Shown here: positions 40,198 to 49,435 of the stretch, piece by piece
Position numbering within the stretch: position 1 is the first letter of the stretch
Layout of the letters: the number at the start of each line of letters is the position of its first letter
DNA from: Spirillospora albida
Lineage (GTDB): Bacteria; Actinomycetota; Actinomycetes; Streptosporangiales; Streptosporangiaceae
Reading direction: 5' to 3'
Length of the DNA: 64,000 nucleotides
Assembly (NCBI RefSeq): GCF_000718255.1
Contig: NZ_JOFJ01000015.1
Span: 1-64,000 of the forward strand
Position numbers and translations under genes: made by a program
The notes under the pieces: model-generated
The model's input: the letters and a program-made list of their open reading frames with translations, nothing else
What the model was told of the DNA's origin: nothing
The model's database searches: none

Positions 40198-41560
40198 GAT
40201 ACCCCTAGCTTCAGGCAGGGGAGGAAACGGAACTCTTGCGGAGCAGGTGTCAGGGGTGGCCGATTCGCCGACCGGGGCGGACCGGCGGTGAACTCAGAAA
40301 ACCAGATCCGGCTCGAACAGGTGTGCTAACTTGCAGGGCGTGGCCACGAGCGTGAAGCGGGCGTTCAAGTTCCGCTTCTATCCGACTCCGGAGCAGGCGG
40401 ATCTGCTGAACCGGACGTTCGGGTGTGTGCGCAAGGTCTACAACCTGGCGCTGGAGGCCCGCACCACGGCGTGGCGGTAGCGGCAAGAGCAGGTCAACTA
40501 CAACGCCACCAGCGCGATGCTCACCACGTGGAAGAGGACTGAGGAACTGGCGTTTCTCAACGAGGTGTCCTCGGTGCCGCTGCAGCAGACGCTGCGGCAT
40601 CTGCAAGGTGCGTTCGCCGCGTTCTTCGACAGGCGTGCTCGCTACCCGCGGTTCAAGTCCAAGCGCAAGTCCCGGGCCTCGGCCGAGTTCACCCCCTCGG
40701 CGTTCCGGTGGAGGGACGGTCGCCTCACCCTGGCCAAGATGGCCGAGCCGCTGAACGTGGTGTGGTCGCGGCCGCTGCCGGACGGGCAGGCCCCGTCCAC
40801 GGTGACGGTGTCGCGCGATGCGGCCGGCCGCTGGTGGGTGTCCCTGCTGTGCGAGGACGCCATCGAACCGTTTCCGGCGTCCGGGAACGCGGTCGGTGTC
40901 GACGCCGGCCTGAACCACCTGGTCACCCTGTCGACCGGGGAGAAGGTCGCCAACCCCCGGCACGAACGCGCCGACCGGGACCGGCTCGCCCGCGCCCAGC
41001 GGGAACTGGCCCGCAAGGACAAGGGGTCGGCGAACCGGGCCAAGGCCCGCCTCAAGGTGGCCCGCATCCACGCGCGGATCGCCGACCGACGCCGGGATCA
41101 CCTGCACAAACTGACCACTCGGCTCGTGCGTGAGAACCAAACGCTCGTGATCGAGGACCTGACCGTCCGCAACATGGTCAAGAACCACGCGCTGGCCCGC
41201 GCGATCAGCGACGCGGCCTGGCGCGAAATGCGCAGCATGCTGGAGTACAAGGCCGACTGGTACGGCCGGGACCTGGTCGTGATCGACCGCTGGTACCCCT
41301 CGTCCAAGCTTTGCTCCTCCTGCGGCGCCCTCGCTGAGAAGATGCCGCTGAGCGTGCGGGCGTGGCGGTGCCGGTGCGGCACCGTCCACGACCGCGACGT
41401 CAACGCGGCACGCAACATCCTGGCCGCCGGGCTGGCGGTAACGGCCTGCGGAGCCGCTGTAAGACCTCAACGGGAATCCTCCCGGACGGGGCAATTGGCT
41501 GTGAAACAGGAACACCCGAGGGCGACCAAGGGAATTCCCACCCTTCAGGGCAGGGAAAAA
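40198..41560 (+). mobile_element. IS200/IS605-family (IS1341-like) element with tnpB only
   Basis: The element carries tnpB but no tnpA and sits between sdhA and sdhB of the second sdh operon, in the opposite orientation. Near the left end CCCCT...AGGGG (40202-40221) and near the right end CCCTTCAGGG (41541-41550) form the small subterminal hairpins typical of the family, and both ends share TTCAGG(G)CAGGG. The right flank TGTCAAAG joins the last codons of sdhA. The boundaries are estimates; there is no target duplication, as expected. Confidence 0.65.
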
Positions 41561-41674
41561 TGTCAAAGTTACTTGTACGACCTCTGCGTCGGGTGGACGT
41601 ATTCGAACTCGAGGGCCTCCTTGTGGAGGACGGGCTGCGCGCCCTCCCCGGCCCATTCCCAGGCGGCGACGTAG
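40340..41674 (+). pseudogene. tnpB: TnpB RNA-guided nuclease gene with an internal stop codon
   Basis: From the GTG at 40340 the frame reads KRAFKFRFYPTPEQADLLN, a typical TnpB start, then meets TAG at 40478-40480 (codon 47) within AWR-stop-RQEQVNYN. The rest is intact: RuvC residues in GVDAGLNHLV, LVIEDLTV and DRDVNAARNIL, and a zinc finger CSSCG...CRCG. A start at 40517 could give a protein lacking the first domain. The frame runs about 110 bases past the element into sdhA antisense, so the original stop is lost. Probably inactive unless the stop is read through. Confidence 0.8.
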
Positions 41675-43506
41675 GAGAAGGCGTCGTCGTCGCGCTTGGC
41701 CTCGCCGTCCTCGTCCTGGCTCTCGGCGCGGAAGTGGCCGCCGCAGGACTCGGTGCGGTGCAGGGCGTCGATGACCATCAGCTCGCCGAGTTCCAGGAAG
41801 TCGGCGACGCGGCCGGCCTTCTCGAGCTGCTGGTTGAGCTCCTCGCCCTTGCCGGTGACCTTGACGCGCTCCCAGAACTCCTTGCGGAGCGCCGGGATGA
41901 GCTCGAGGGCCTTGCGGAGGCCGGCGTCGGTGCGCTCCATGCCGCAGTACTCCCACATGATGTGGCCGAGCTCGCGGTGGAAGGAGTCGACCGTGCGGTC
42001 GCCGTCGATCGAGAGGAGCCTGTCGATCTGCGACTTCACGCGCTCCTCGGCCTCGGCGACCGCCGTGTCGGTGACCGGGGGGAGCTCGGTGCGGGCGATG
42101 TAGTCGCCGAGTCCCGTCGGCAGGACGAAGTAGCCGTCCGCGAGGCCTTGCATGAGGGCGGACGCCCCGAGGCGGTTCGCGCCGTGGTCGGAGAAGTTCG
42201 CCTCGCCGACCACGAACAGGCCGGGGATGCTCGACTGCAGGTCGTAGTCGACCCACAGGCCGCCCATCGTGTAGTGGACGGCGGGGTAGATGCGCATCGG
42301 CGTCTCGTACGGGTTCTCGCCCGTGATCCGCTCGTACATCTCGAAGAGGTTGCCGTACTTGGCCTCGATGGCCTTGCGGCCGAGGCGCCCGATGGCGCCG
42401 GCGAAGTCGAGGTAGACGCCGAGGCCGCCGGGGCCGACGCCGCGGCCCTCGTCGCAGACGTTCTTCGCCGCGCGGGACGCGATGTCGCGCGGGACGAGGT
42501 TGCCGAAGGACGGGTAGATGCGCTCCAGGTAGTAGTCGCGCTCGTCCTCGGGGATGTCGGCGGGGCGGCGCTCGTCCTTGGCCTTCTTCGGCACCCAGAC
42601 GCGGCCGTCGTTGCGGAGGGACTCCGACATCAGGGTCAGCTTCGACTGGTGGTCGCCGCTGACGGGGATGCAGGTCGGGTGGATCTGCGTGTAGCAGGGG
42701 TTGGCGAACAGGGCGCCGTGCTTGTGGGCGCGCCAGGACGCGGTGACGTTCGAGCCCATCGCGTTCGTGGACAGGAAGTACACGTTGCCGTAGCCGCCGG
42801 AGGCGAGCACGACGGCGTCGGCGGTGTGGTTCTTGATCTCGCCGCTGATCAGGTCGCGGACGACGACGCCGCGGGCCCGGCCGTCCTCGATGATCAGGTC
42901 GAGCATCTCGTGCCGGGCGTGCAGCTCGACGTTGCCCGCGTCCACCTGCCGCATGAGGGCCTGGTAGGCGCCGAGCAGGAGCTGCTGGCCCGTCTGGCCG
43001 CGGGCGTAGAAGGTGCGGGAGACCTGGGCGCCGCCGAAGGAGCGGTTGTCGAGGAGGCCGCCGTACTCGCGGGCGAACGGGACGCCCTGCGCGACGCACT
43101 GGTCGATGATCTGGGTGGAGATCTCGGCGAGGCGGTGGACGTTCGACTCGCGGGAGCGGAAGTCGCCGCCCTTCACCGTGTCGTAGAACAGCCGGTGGAC
43201 GCTGTCGCCGTCGTTGCGGTAGTTCTTCGCGGCGTTGATGCCGCCCTGCGCGGCGATGGAGTGGGCGCGGCGGGGGCTGTCCTGGAAGCAGAACTGGACG
43301 ACCTGGTAGCCGGCCTCGCCGAGGGTCGCGCCGGCGGAGCCGCCCGCGAGCCCGGTGCCGATGATGATGATCTTCTTCTTGCGCTTGTTCGCGGGGTTGA
43401 CGAGCTTCGCCTCGAACTTGCGCTTCGTCCAGCGGTCCTCGACGGGGCCGGCCGGGGCCTTGGTGTCGGCGATGGGCTCGCCGGGCGTGTAGAAGCTGTC
43501 GGTCAT
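41569..43506 (-). CDS. sdhA: second succinate dehydrogenase/fumarate reductase flavoprotein subunit
   Basis: A protein of 645 residues. The FAD motif IIIIGTGLAGGSAGATL lies after an N-terminal extension of about 45 residues, followed by HSIAAQGGINAAKNY (FAD-linked His) and a C-terminal HPTQRSYK end. The long form pairs with the small cytochrome b subunit upstream (43509) as in B. subtilis-type complexes. Two bases separate the genes. The element inserted just after its stop. Confidence 0.95.
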   Translation of the reverse strand: MTDSFYTPGEPIADTKAPAGPVEDRWTKRKFEAKLVNPANKRKKKIIIIGTGLAGGSAGATLGEAGYQVVQFCFQDSPRRAHSIAAQGGINAAKNYRNDGDSVHRLFYDTVKGGDFRSRESNVHRLAEISTQIIDQCVAQGVPFAREYGGLLDNRSFGGAQVSRTFYARGQTGQQLLLGAYQALMRQVDAGNVELHARHEMLDLIIEDGRARGVVVRDLISGEIKNHTADAVVLASGGYGNVYFLSTNAMGSNVTASWRAHKHGALFANPCYTQIHPTCIPVSGDHQSKLTLMSESLRNDGRVWVPKKAKDERRPADIPEDERDYYLERIYPSFGNLVPRDIASRAAKNVCDEGRGVGPGGLGVYLDFAGAIGRLGRKAIEAKYGNLFEMYERITGENPYETPMRIYPAVHYTMGGLWVDYDLQSSIPGLFVVGEANFSDHGANRLGASALMQGLADGYFVLPTGLGDYIARTELPPVTDTAVAEAEERVKSQIDRLLSIDGDRTVDSFHRELGHIMWEYCGMERTDAGLRKALELIPALRKEFWERVKVTGKGEELNQQLEKAGRVADFLELGELMVIDALHRTESCGGHFRAESQDEDGEAKRDDDAFSYVAAWEWAGEGAQPVLHKEALEFEYVHPTQRSYK

Positions 43507-43508
43507 GT

Positions 43509-44198
43509 TCAGCTCACCCATCCGAAGGTGATGGAGACGGGGACGGCGACGAAGCCGGCGGTCACGACGGCGGCGATGCCGCCGGCGAGGGCGCGCAGCA
43601 CCTTGTCGCGGCCGGCGGTGCGCAGGCCGAGCGTCTGGAACGCGCTCCAGATGCCGTGGTTCATGTGCAGCCCGACGAGCAGGACCGCGACGACGTACCA
43701 GACGGTGATGTACCAGCGGGACGGGTCGAAGTCGGCGACCAGCCGCTCGTAGGGCGTGGCGTCGGCGCCCTTGGGGTTCACCACGAAGAAGGTGAGGTCC
43801 AGCAGGTGCCAGATGACGTAGAACGCGATGATGACGCCGCCGTACCGCATGGTGTGGACGGCGTATCCGTGCGCGTGCGACTTCTTCTTCCCGTGGTACT
43901 TGACCGGCCGGGCGGCGCGCGCGCGGCGGGCCAGCGACACCGCGGACCACATGTGCAGGACGACCGACACTCCGAGGAGCACCTCGAGGAGCGTCAGCAC
44001 CGTGCGGTGCGGCACGGCGGGTTCACCGATCGTGCGGAGCCAGTGCGCGTAGTGGTTGAACTCCTCCGCGCCCAGGAAGATCTTCAGGTTCCCGAGCATG
44101 TGCGTGATCAGGAACGTCACGAGGACGCCGCCGGTCACCGCCATGACGGCCTTCTTGCCGACGGTCGATCGGTAGATCGCAGGTATCGCTATAGCCAC
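43509..44198 (-). CDS. sdhC: cytochrome b subunit of the second succinate dehydrogenase
   Basis: A protein of 229 residues with five helices and His residues in ITHMLGN, VLHMWSA, IWHLLDL and LHMNHGIW that fit the two haem b sites of B558-type SdhC. GTG 44198 was chosen because it begins seven bases after a TACGTT hexamer (minus strand, 44211-44206); a TTG nine bases upstream is less likely. First gene of the minus-strand operon. Confidence 0.9.
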   Translation of the reverse strand: MAIAIPAIYRSTVGKKAVMAVTGGVLVTFLITHMLGNLKIFLGAEEFNHYAHWLRTIGEPAVPHRTVLTLLEVLLGVSVVLHMWSAVSLARRARAARPVKYHGKKKSHAHGYAVHTMRYGGVIIAFYVIWHLLDLTFFVVNPKGADATPYERLVADFDPSRWYITVWYVVAVLLVGLHMNHGIWSAFQTLGLRTAGRDKVLRALAGGIAAVVTAGFVAVPVSITFGWVS

Positions 44199-44205
44199 GC
44201 GGGGC

Positions 44206-44211
44206 AACGTA
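44206..44211 (-). promoter_or_regulatory. -10-like hexamer of the sdh2 operon
   Basis: TACGTT on the minus strand lies seven bases before the sdhC GTG. It matches the TAnnnT-N7-start pattern seen at several other genes in this window, so a leaderless message is likely. Confidence 0.5.
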
Positions 44212-44286
44212 CGTTTTGCTGCGGGAAGAGCGCCAAGTCATCGTGGAACTCGTAGCGATAGCCGCAGGCTATGGAACGAGCGAGGA

Positions 44287-44317
44287 CGGGACTTTCGTCC
44301 CGGACGAAGGGACCTTC
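44287..44317. promoter_or_regulatory. DosR/DevR-like palindrome and second inverted repeat
   Basis: GGGACTTTCGTCCC (44287-44300) matches the core of DosR/DevR boxes (GGGACnnnnGTCCC). Four bases later CGAAGG-GA-CCTTCG (44304-44317) is another perfect repeat. Both lie about 90-120 bases upstream of the sdh2 start, so a hypoxia-type regulator may act here. Confidence 0.45.
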
Positions 44318-44375
44318 GGGTGAGTGTTCTCACAGGAGATCGGGGAACTCGCCCGGGAGGTGACCCGGGCCACGA

Positions 44376-45596
44376 TCACTCCTCCGCGGGGCGCCGCGAC
44401 AGCAGCAGGACGGCCAGGTCGTCGGTCAGCGCGTCGCCGTTGAGCCGCTCCACCTCGGTGACCAGCTCATCGATGAGCGTGCGCCCGGACGCGCCCCGGC
44501 CGCGGGCGCCGCGCGCCAGCTCCGCCAGCCCGTCCGTGCCGAGGCGGGCGGCGCCGTCGCCGACCCGGCCCTCGATCAGGCCGTCGGTGTAGAGCATGAG
44601 GTCCCACGAGTCGCCGAGGTCGAGCTCCATCGTCGGCCACTCCGCGCCGGGCAGCAGCCCGAGCGCCGGGCCGTGCGCGTAGTCCGGCAGGGCCTCGACC
44701 TCGGCCCCGCCGCCGGGCAGGTCGCGGAACAGCAGCGGCGCGGGATGCCCGGCCAGGTGCATCCGCGCGGTCCGCCGCGACGGCGCGATCGTGACCATGC
44801 ACAGCGTCGTGAAGATCTCCTCGCTGCGCCGCTCGTGGCCGAGGACGGTGTCGAGGGTGCCGAGCAGCTGCTCACCGGTGTGCCCGGCGAGGACGAGCGT
44901 CCGCCACGCCATGCGCAGCTGGACGCCGAGCGCCGCCTCGTCCGGGCCGTGCCCGCACACGTCGCCGATCACCAGGTGGACGGCGCCGCCCTCGGTCTGC
45001 ACGGTGTCGTAGAAGTCGCCGCCGAGCAGCGCGCGGCGCCGGCCCGGCCGGTACCGGGAGTGGTGCCGCAGTGCGGGGTCGTCGATCAGCGGGACGGGCA
45101 GCAGCCCCCGCTCCAGCCGGGCGTTCTCCCGGCCGAGGATGCGGGCCTCGACGAGCCGCCGCTCGCTCTCCTCCGCGCGCTTGCGCTCGATGGAGTAGCG
45201 GATGGCGCGGGCCAGCAGCGGCCCGTCCACCTCCTGCTTGATCAGGTAGTCCTCGGCCCCGGCGGCGACCGCGCGGACTCCGAGGTAGGCGTCGCCGAGC
45301 CCGGTGAGGACGATGACCGCGGCCGTGCCGGACATGCGGAGCACGTCGCGCAGGCCGTCGAGCCCGTCGACGCCGGTGGCGGACAGGTCGACGATGATGC
45401 ACTGGGTCCGGCGGGTCAGCATCCGGCGCGCGGCGGGCAGGTCGCGGGCGACGGTGATCTCCGTGGCGAGGCCGCTCTCGGCGAGCATCCGTTCGACGTG
45501 CAGGACGTCGGTCGGATCGTCGTCGATGAGGAGCAGGTCGACGGTGTCCTCTGCGCCGGGGGCCAGGGGATGCGTCTGCTGGCTGATGATGCTCAC
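44376..45596 (-). CDS. receiver domain-PP2C phosphatase (RsbU-like)
   Basis: A protein of 406 residues. The receiver domain (about 18-135) has LLIDDDPTD and a phosphoacceptor Asp in CIIVDLSATG. A coiled linker follows (IERKRAEESERRLVEARILGREN). A SpoIIE/PP2C domain (about 190-400) has GGDFYD, GDVCGHG, LYTDGLIE and DDLAVLLL. Such proteins dephosphorylate anti-sigma-factor antagonists in partner-switching cascades. It starts with GTG. No partner genes lie next to it. Confidence 0.9.
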   Translation of the reverse strand: MSIISQQTHPLAPGAEDTVDLLLIDDDPTDVLHVERMLAESGLATEITVARDLPAARRMLTRRTQCIIVDLSATGVDGLDGLRDVLRMSGTAAVIVLTGLGDAYLGVRAVAAGAEDYLIKQEVDGPLLARAIRYSIERKRAEESERRLVEARILGRENARLERGLLPVPLIDDPALRHHSRYRPGRRRALLGGDFYDTVQTEGGAVHLVIGDVCGHGPDEAALGVQLRMAWRTLVLAGHTGEQLLGTLDTVLGHERRSEEIFTTLCMVTIAPSRRTARMHLAGHPAPLLFRDLPGGGAEVEALPDYAHGPALGLLPGAEWPTMELDLGDSWDLMLYTDGLIEGRVGDGAARLGTDGLAELARGARGRGASGRTLIDELVTEVERLNGDALTDDLAVLLLSRRPAEE

Positions 45597-45931
45597 GTGT
45601 GCTTCCAGAGTCCGGGGATGGCGGTGCGAAAGGCAACGGCCGGCACGATGGACGGTTTCCTGCGGCTCTCGGGGCTCGCTGGAGGGTATGCCTGGACCGC
45701 GCCGGGGGAGCGGCTTCTGCCTAGCCGCAGTTTTCCCGGCTCAAGGAGCGTGTCAACGCCCCGTCACGCCCCGTACCCTACCGGAGTCCCCGGCGGAAGG
45801 GCACCCCCTCGCCGGGCACCGCTCCGCCTCCCGGGAGCCTGTCCGCCCCGGTCGTCATGCCCTTCCCGCCGCCCGGCGGCGGCCGGAAAATCGCTCGAAT
45901 TCCGGGACGGTGCCCGCATACCCTGCGTCGT
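45597..45931. other. intergenic region between divergent genes
   Basis: No coding frame is supported. It contains the promoters of the receiver-PP2C gene (minus) and the ABC exporter (plus). TACCCT at 45919-45924 lies seven bases before the exporter GTG and is its likely -10. I see no large repeat or RNA structure. Confidence 0.5.
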
Positions 45932-47623
45932 GTGAGGCCGTTGCCGGAGAAGGATCCAGGCAGCCCCGGCCGGCGAACCCCCGCCCGCTATGTCCTGTGG
46001 CTGCTGCGCGTCCAGTGGCGCACCCTGGCGGGCGGCGCCGCGCTCGGGATCGTCTGGATGCTCGCGCAGGCCCTGATGCCCGCCGCGATCGGCCGCGCGA
46101 TCGACGACGGCGTCGCCGCGAAGGACACCGGCGCGCTCGTCGCGTGGTCGGCCGTGCTGCTCGGGCTGGCCGCCGTCCAGTCCGCGTCCGCGGTGCTGCG
46201 GCACCGGTTCGCGGTCTACAACTGGCTGGCCGCGGCGTACCGGACGGTCCAGGTCGTCACCCGGCATACGACGCGGCTCGGGGCGACCCTGTCGAAACGG
46301 GTCACGGCGGGCGAGGTCGTCAGCGTCGGCACCACGGACGCCGCCCATATCGGGGACGTCCTCGACATCGTGGCGCGGGGCACCGGCTCCGTCGTCGCGA
46401 TCGTCGTGGTCACGGGGCTGCTGCTCGCCACGGCACCGGAGCTGGGCCTGATCGTCCTGATCGGCGTCCCGGTGGTCCTCGCCGTGGCGGCGCCGCTGAT
46501 CCGCCCCTACCGGGACCGGGAGCACGAGCACCGCGAGCTGGTCGGGGAGCTGAACACGCACGCGACGGACCTCGTCGCGGGCCTGCGCGTGCTGCGCGGC
46601 GTCGGCGGCGAGAACCTGTTCACGGCCCGCTACCGCGCCGACTCCCAGCGCGCCCGCGCCGCCGGGGCCGCGACGGCGCGGGCCGAGTCATGGCTGAGCG
46701 GCGCCGAGGTGCTGCTGCCGGGCCTGCTGATCGCGCTGGTCACCTGGGTCGGCGCCCGGTTCGCCGCGGACGGGACGATCACCGTCGGGAGCCTCGTCGC
46801 CTGCTACGGCTACGCCGTCTTCCTCATCACTCCGCTGAAGACGCTCGGCGAGGTCGCCGGGAAGACCGCGCGCGGCCTCGTCGCGGCGGACCGGATCGTC
46901 CGGCTGCTGGCCGTCGAACCGGAGCTGCCGCCCGGCGGCGACGCCCGGCCCGAGGCGCCCGTGGAGATCGTCGACATCGCGTCCGGGCTGGTCGTCCGGC
47001 CCGGACGGGTCACCGCGGTCGCCGCCGCCGACCCCCGCGACGCGCAGGCGATCGCCGACCGCATCGGCCGGTACGCGCCCGGCGACGTCGACTTCGGCGG
47101 CGTCCCGCTGCACTCCGTCGCCGACGTCCGGAAGCGGGTCCTCGTCGCGGTCGACGAGGACCGCCTGTTCTCCGGCCGCCTGGACGCGACCCTCGCCCCG
47201 GGCGGCGGCGACCTCACCGGCCCGCTCCGGGCGGCGGGCGCCGACGACATCGTCGCCGCTTCCGGCCTGGACGGGCGCGTCGCCGAGGCCGGACGGGAGT
47301 TCTCCGGCGGCCAGCGGCAGCGGCTCCGCCTCGTCCGCGCCCTCGCCGCCGACCCCGAGGTGCTCGTCCTCGTGGAGCCGACCAGCGCGGTCGACGCGCA
47401 CACCGAGGCGCGCATCGCCGAGCGCCTCGGCGCGGCGCGCGCGGGCCGCACCACGGTCGTGTGCACCACCAGTCCCCTGATGCTCGACCGCGCCGACCAC
47501 GTCGCCTACGTCGAGGCCGGACGCGTCGTCGCCGAGGGCACCCACCGCGACCTCCTCGAGTCGGAGCCGCGCTACACCGCCGCCGTCACGCGCGGCGAGA
47601 ACCCGAAGGAGCCGGTCCGATGA
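45932..47623 (+). CDS. ABC exporter half with degenerate Walker motifs
   Basis: A protein of 563 residues with a six-helix transmembrane domain (about 25-320) and an ATPase domain. Walker A is gone (VTAVAAADPRDAQ in its place) and Walker B is VLVLVEPTSAVD with Val for Asp, while the signature FSGGQRQRLRLVRAL is canonical. It pairs with the following gene (ATGA overlap), whose defects are the reverse. GTG 45932 follows TACCCT by seven bases. Substrate unknown. Confidence 0.85.
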   Translation: MRPLPEKDPGSPGRRTPARYVLWLLRVQWRTLAGGAALGIVWMLAQALMPAAIGRAIDDGVAAKDTGALVAWSAVLLGLAAVQSASAVLRHRFAVYNWLAAAYRTVQVVTRHTTRLGATLSKRVTAGEVVSVGTTDAAHIGDVLDIVARGTGSVVAIVVVTGLLLATAPELGLIVLIGVPVVLAVAAPLIRPYRDREHEHRELVGELNTHATDLVAGLRVLRGVGGENLFTARYRADSQRARAAGAATARAESWLSGAEVLLPGLLIALVTWVGARFAADGTITVGSLVACYGYAVFLITPLKTLGEVAGKTARGLVAADRIVRLLAVEPELPPGGDARPEAPVEIVDIASGLVVRPGRVTAVAAADPRDAQAIADRIGRYAPGDVDFGGVPLHSVADVRKRVLVAVDEDRLFSGRLDATLAPGGGDLTGPLRAAGADDIVAASGLDGRVAEAGREFSGGQRQRLRLVRALAADPEVLVLVEPTSAVDAHTEARIAERLGAARAGRTTVVCTTSPLMLDRADHVAYVEAGRVVAEGTHRDLLESEPRYTAAVTRGENPKEPVR

Positions 47624-49380
47624 GCGCCGAGACGCTGCCGGTGGCGACGCCCGCGCAGGTGCGGGCGTACGCGCGGCGGATGACGCTGCGGCACCCCGGC
47701 GCGCTCGCCGGCGCGCTGGCGCTGCACGCCCTCGCCGCCGTGGCGGGCCTCGTCACGCCCCGGCTGCTCGGGGACCTCGTCGAGGGCGTCCAGCACGGCA
47801 CGGCCGCCGGCGGTATCGACACCGGCGCCATCGACACGATCGGGCTCGCGATCGCCGGGTTCGTCATCGTGCAGGGCGTCCTGACCCGGTACGCGTTCTA
47901 CGCTTCGGCGGCGCTGGGCGAGCGGGTCCTCGCGGAGCTGCGGGAGGAGTTCGTCGACCAGGTCGTGGCGCTGCCGCTGTCCACGGTGGAGCGGGCCGGC
48001 ACCGGCGACCTCGTGAGCCGGTCGTCCCGCGACGTGGACGCGCTCAGCACGTCGGTACGGCACGCCATCCCGGAGACGCTCGTCGCGGTCGTCGCGACGG
48101 CGGTCACCGTCGGAGCGCTGTTCCTCCTCGGGCCGCTGGTCGCGCTGCCGTGCCTGATCACCGCCCCGGGCCTGTGGGTGCTGATGCGCTGGTACCTGCG
48201 GCGGGCGCGGGCCGGATACCTGGCGGAGAACGCGGCGTGGGGCGACCTGGCCGACGGGCTCGCCGAGACCGTCGCGGGCGCGCGCACCGTCGAGGCGTTC
48301 GGCCTGGCCGAGCAGCGGCACGCCCGCGCCGACGCCGACATCGCGGCGTCGTACCGGGCGGAGCGGTACACGCTGCGGCTGCGGACGGTGCTGTTCCCGC
48401 TCGCCGACATGGGCTTCCTGCTGCCGGTCGTGGCGACGCTGCTGGTCGGCGGCCTGCTGCACGTGCACGGGATGGCGTCCCTGGGGGAGGTGACGGCCGC
48501 GACGCTGTACGCCCAGCTGCTCATCGGGCCCGTCAACACGCTGCTGTCCTGGCTGGACGAGCTGCAGATCGGCGGCGCGTCCCTGGCCCGGCTCCTCGGC
48601 GTCGGGAACGTCCCGCCGGACCGGACGCCGAACGGCGCCCGCCCCGACGGCGAGCGGCTGACGGCCCGCGGGGTCCGCTACTCCTACCGGCCGGGCGCGG
48701 ACGTCCTGCACGGCGTCGACCTCGACCTGCGCCCGGGGGAGCGGCTCGCGATGGTCGGGCCGTCCGGCGCCGGGAAGTCGACGCTGGGGCGCCTGCTCGC
48801 CGGGGTCGACGGCCCCCGCGCGGGTTCGGTCACGGTCGGGTCCGGCGCGCCGGTCCCGCTGGTGGAGTTGCCGCTGGACGAGCTGCGCGGGCATGTCGCG
48901 CTCGTCACGCAGGAGCACCACGTGTTCCGGGGGACGCTCCGCGACAACCTCGCGATGGCCCGCCCGGACGCCTCGGACGCCGAGCTGCGCGGCGTCCTCG
49001 CGACCGTCGGCTGGGACGGCCCCGGCCTCGAGGCGGAGGTCGGGTCGGGCGGCGAGCCGCTGACGCCCGCGCAGGCGCAGCAGCTGGCACTGGCCCGGCT
49101 CGTTCTCGCCGACCCGCACACCCTCGTCCTGGACGAGGCGACGTCGCTGCTCGACCCGCGCGCCGCCCGCCGGCTGGAGCGCTCGCTCGCCGCCGCCCTC
49201 GACGGCCGCACCGTGGTCGCGATCGCCCACCGCCTGCACACCGCGCACGACGCCGACCGCGTCGCGGTGGTGGAGGACGGCCGCATCACCGAACTGGGCA
49301 CCCATGACGAGCTCCTGGCCGCGGACGGCTCCTACGCCGCCCTCTGGCGCTCCTGGCAGCATCACAGCACGGTGCCGTGA
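47620..49380 (+). CDS. ABC exporter half with intact Walker motifs and degenerate signature
   Basis: A protein of 586 residues: six-helix domain, then an ATPase with Walker A VGPSGAGKST and Walker B LVLDEAT, but LTPAQAQQLALARL replaces the LSGGQ signature. Combined with the other half, one complete ATP site (this Walker A with that LSGGQ) can form. This is characteristic of asymmetric heterodimeric exporters. A terminator hairpin begins at its stop codon. Confidence 0.85.
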   Translation: MSAETLPVATPAQVRAYARRMTLRHPGALAGALALHALAAVAGLVTPRLLGDLVEGVQHGTAAGGIDTGAIDTIGLAIAGFVIVQGVLTRYAFYASAALGERVLAELREEFVDQVVALPLSTVERAGTGDLVSRSSRDVDALSTSVRHAIPETLVAVVATAVTVGALFLLGPLVALPCLITAPGLWVLMRWYLRRARAGYLAENAAWGDLADGLAETVAGARTVEAFGLAEQRHARADADIAASYRAERYTLRLRTVLFPLADMGFLLPVVATLLVGGLLHVHGMASLGEVTAATLYAQLLIGPVNTLLSWLDELQIGGASLARLLGVGNVPPDRTPNGARPDGERLTARGVRYSYRPGADVLHGVDLDLRPGERLAMVGPSGAGKSTLGRLLAGVDGPRAGSVTVGSGAPVPLVELPLDELRGHVALVTQEHHVFRGTLRDNLAMARPDASDAELRGVLATVGWDGPGLEAEVGSGGEPLTPAQAQQLALARLVLADPHTLVLDEATSLLDPRAARRLERSLAAALDGRTVVAIAHRLHTAHDADRVAVVEDGRITELGTHDELLAADGSYAALWRSWQHHSTVP

Positions 49381-49410
49381 CGCCGGGGCCCTCCCAGCTC
49401 CCCGGCGTCA
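49378..49410. terminator. bidirectional terminator hairpin
   Basis: TGACGCCGGGG (49378-49388, including the stop codon of the ABC gene) pairs exactly with CCCCGGCGTCA (49400-49410), loop of 11 bases. It lies between two convergent genes. Confidence 0.75.
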
Positions 49411-49435
49411 CGTCATCGCGTGCGATCGCTCCGGC

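Noticed and set aside
40425..40754. Separate small gene in the tnpB element
   Set aside because: It is an out-of-frame reading of tnpB.
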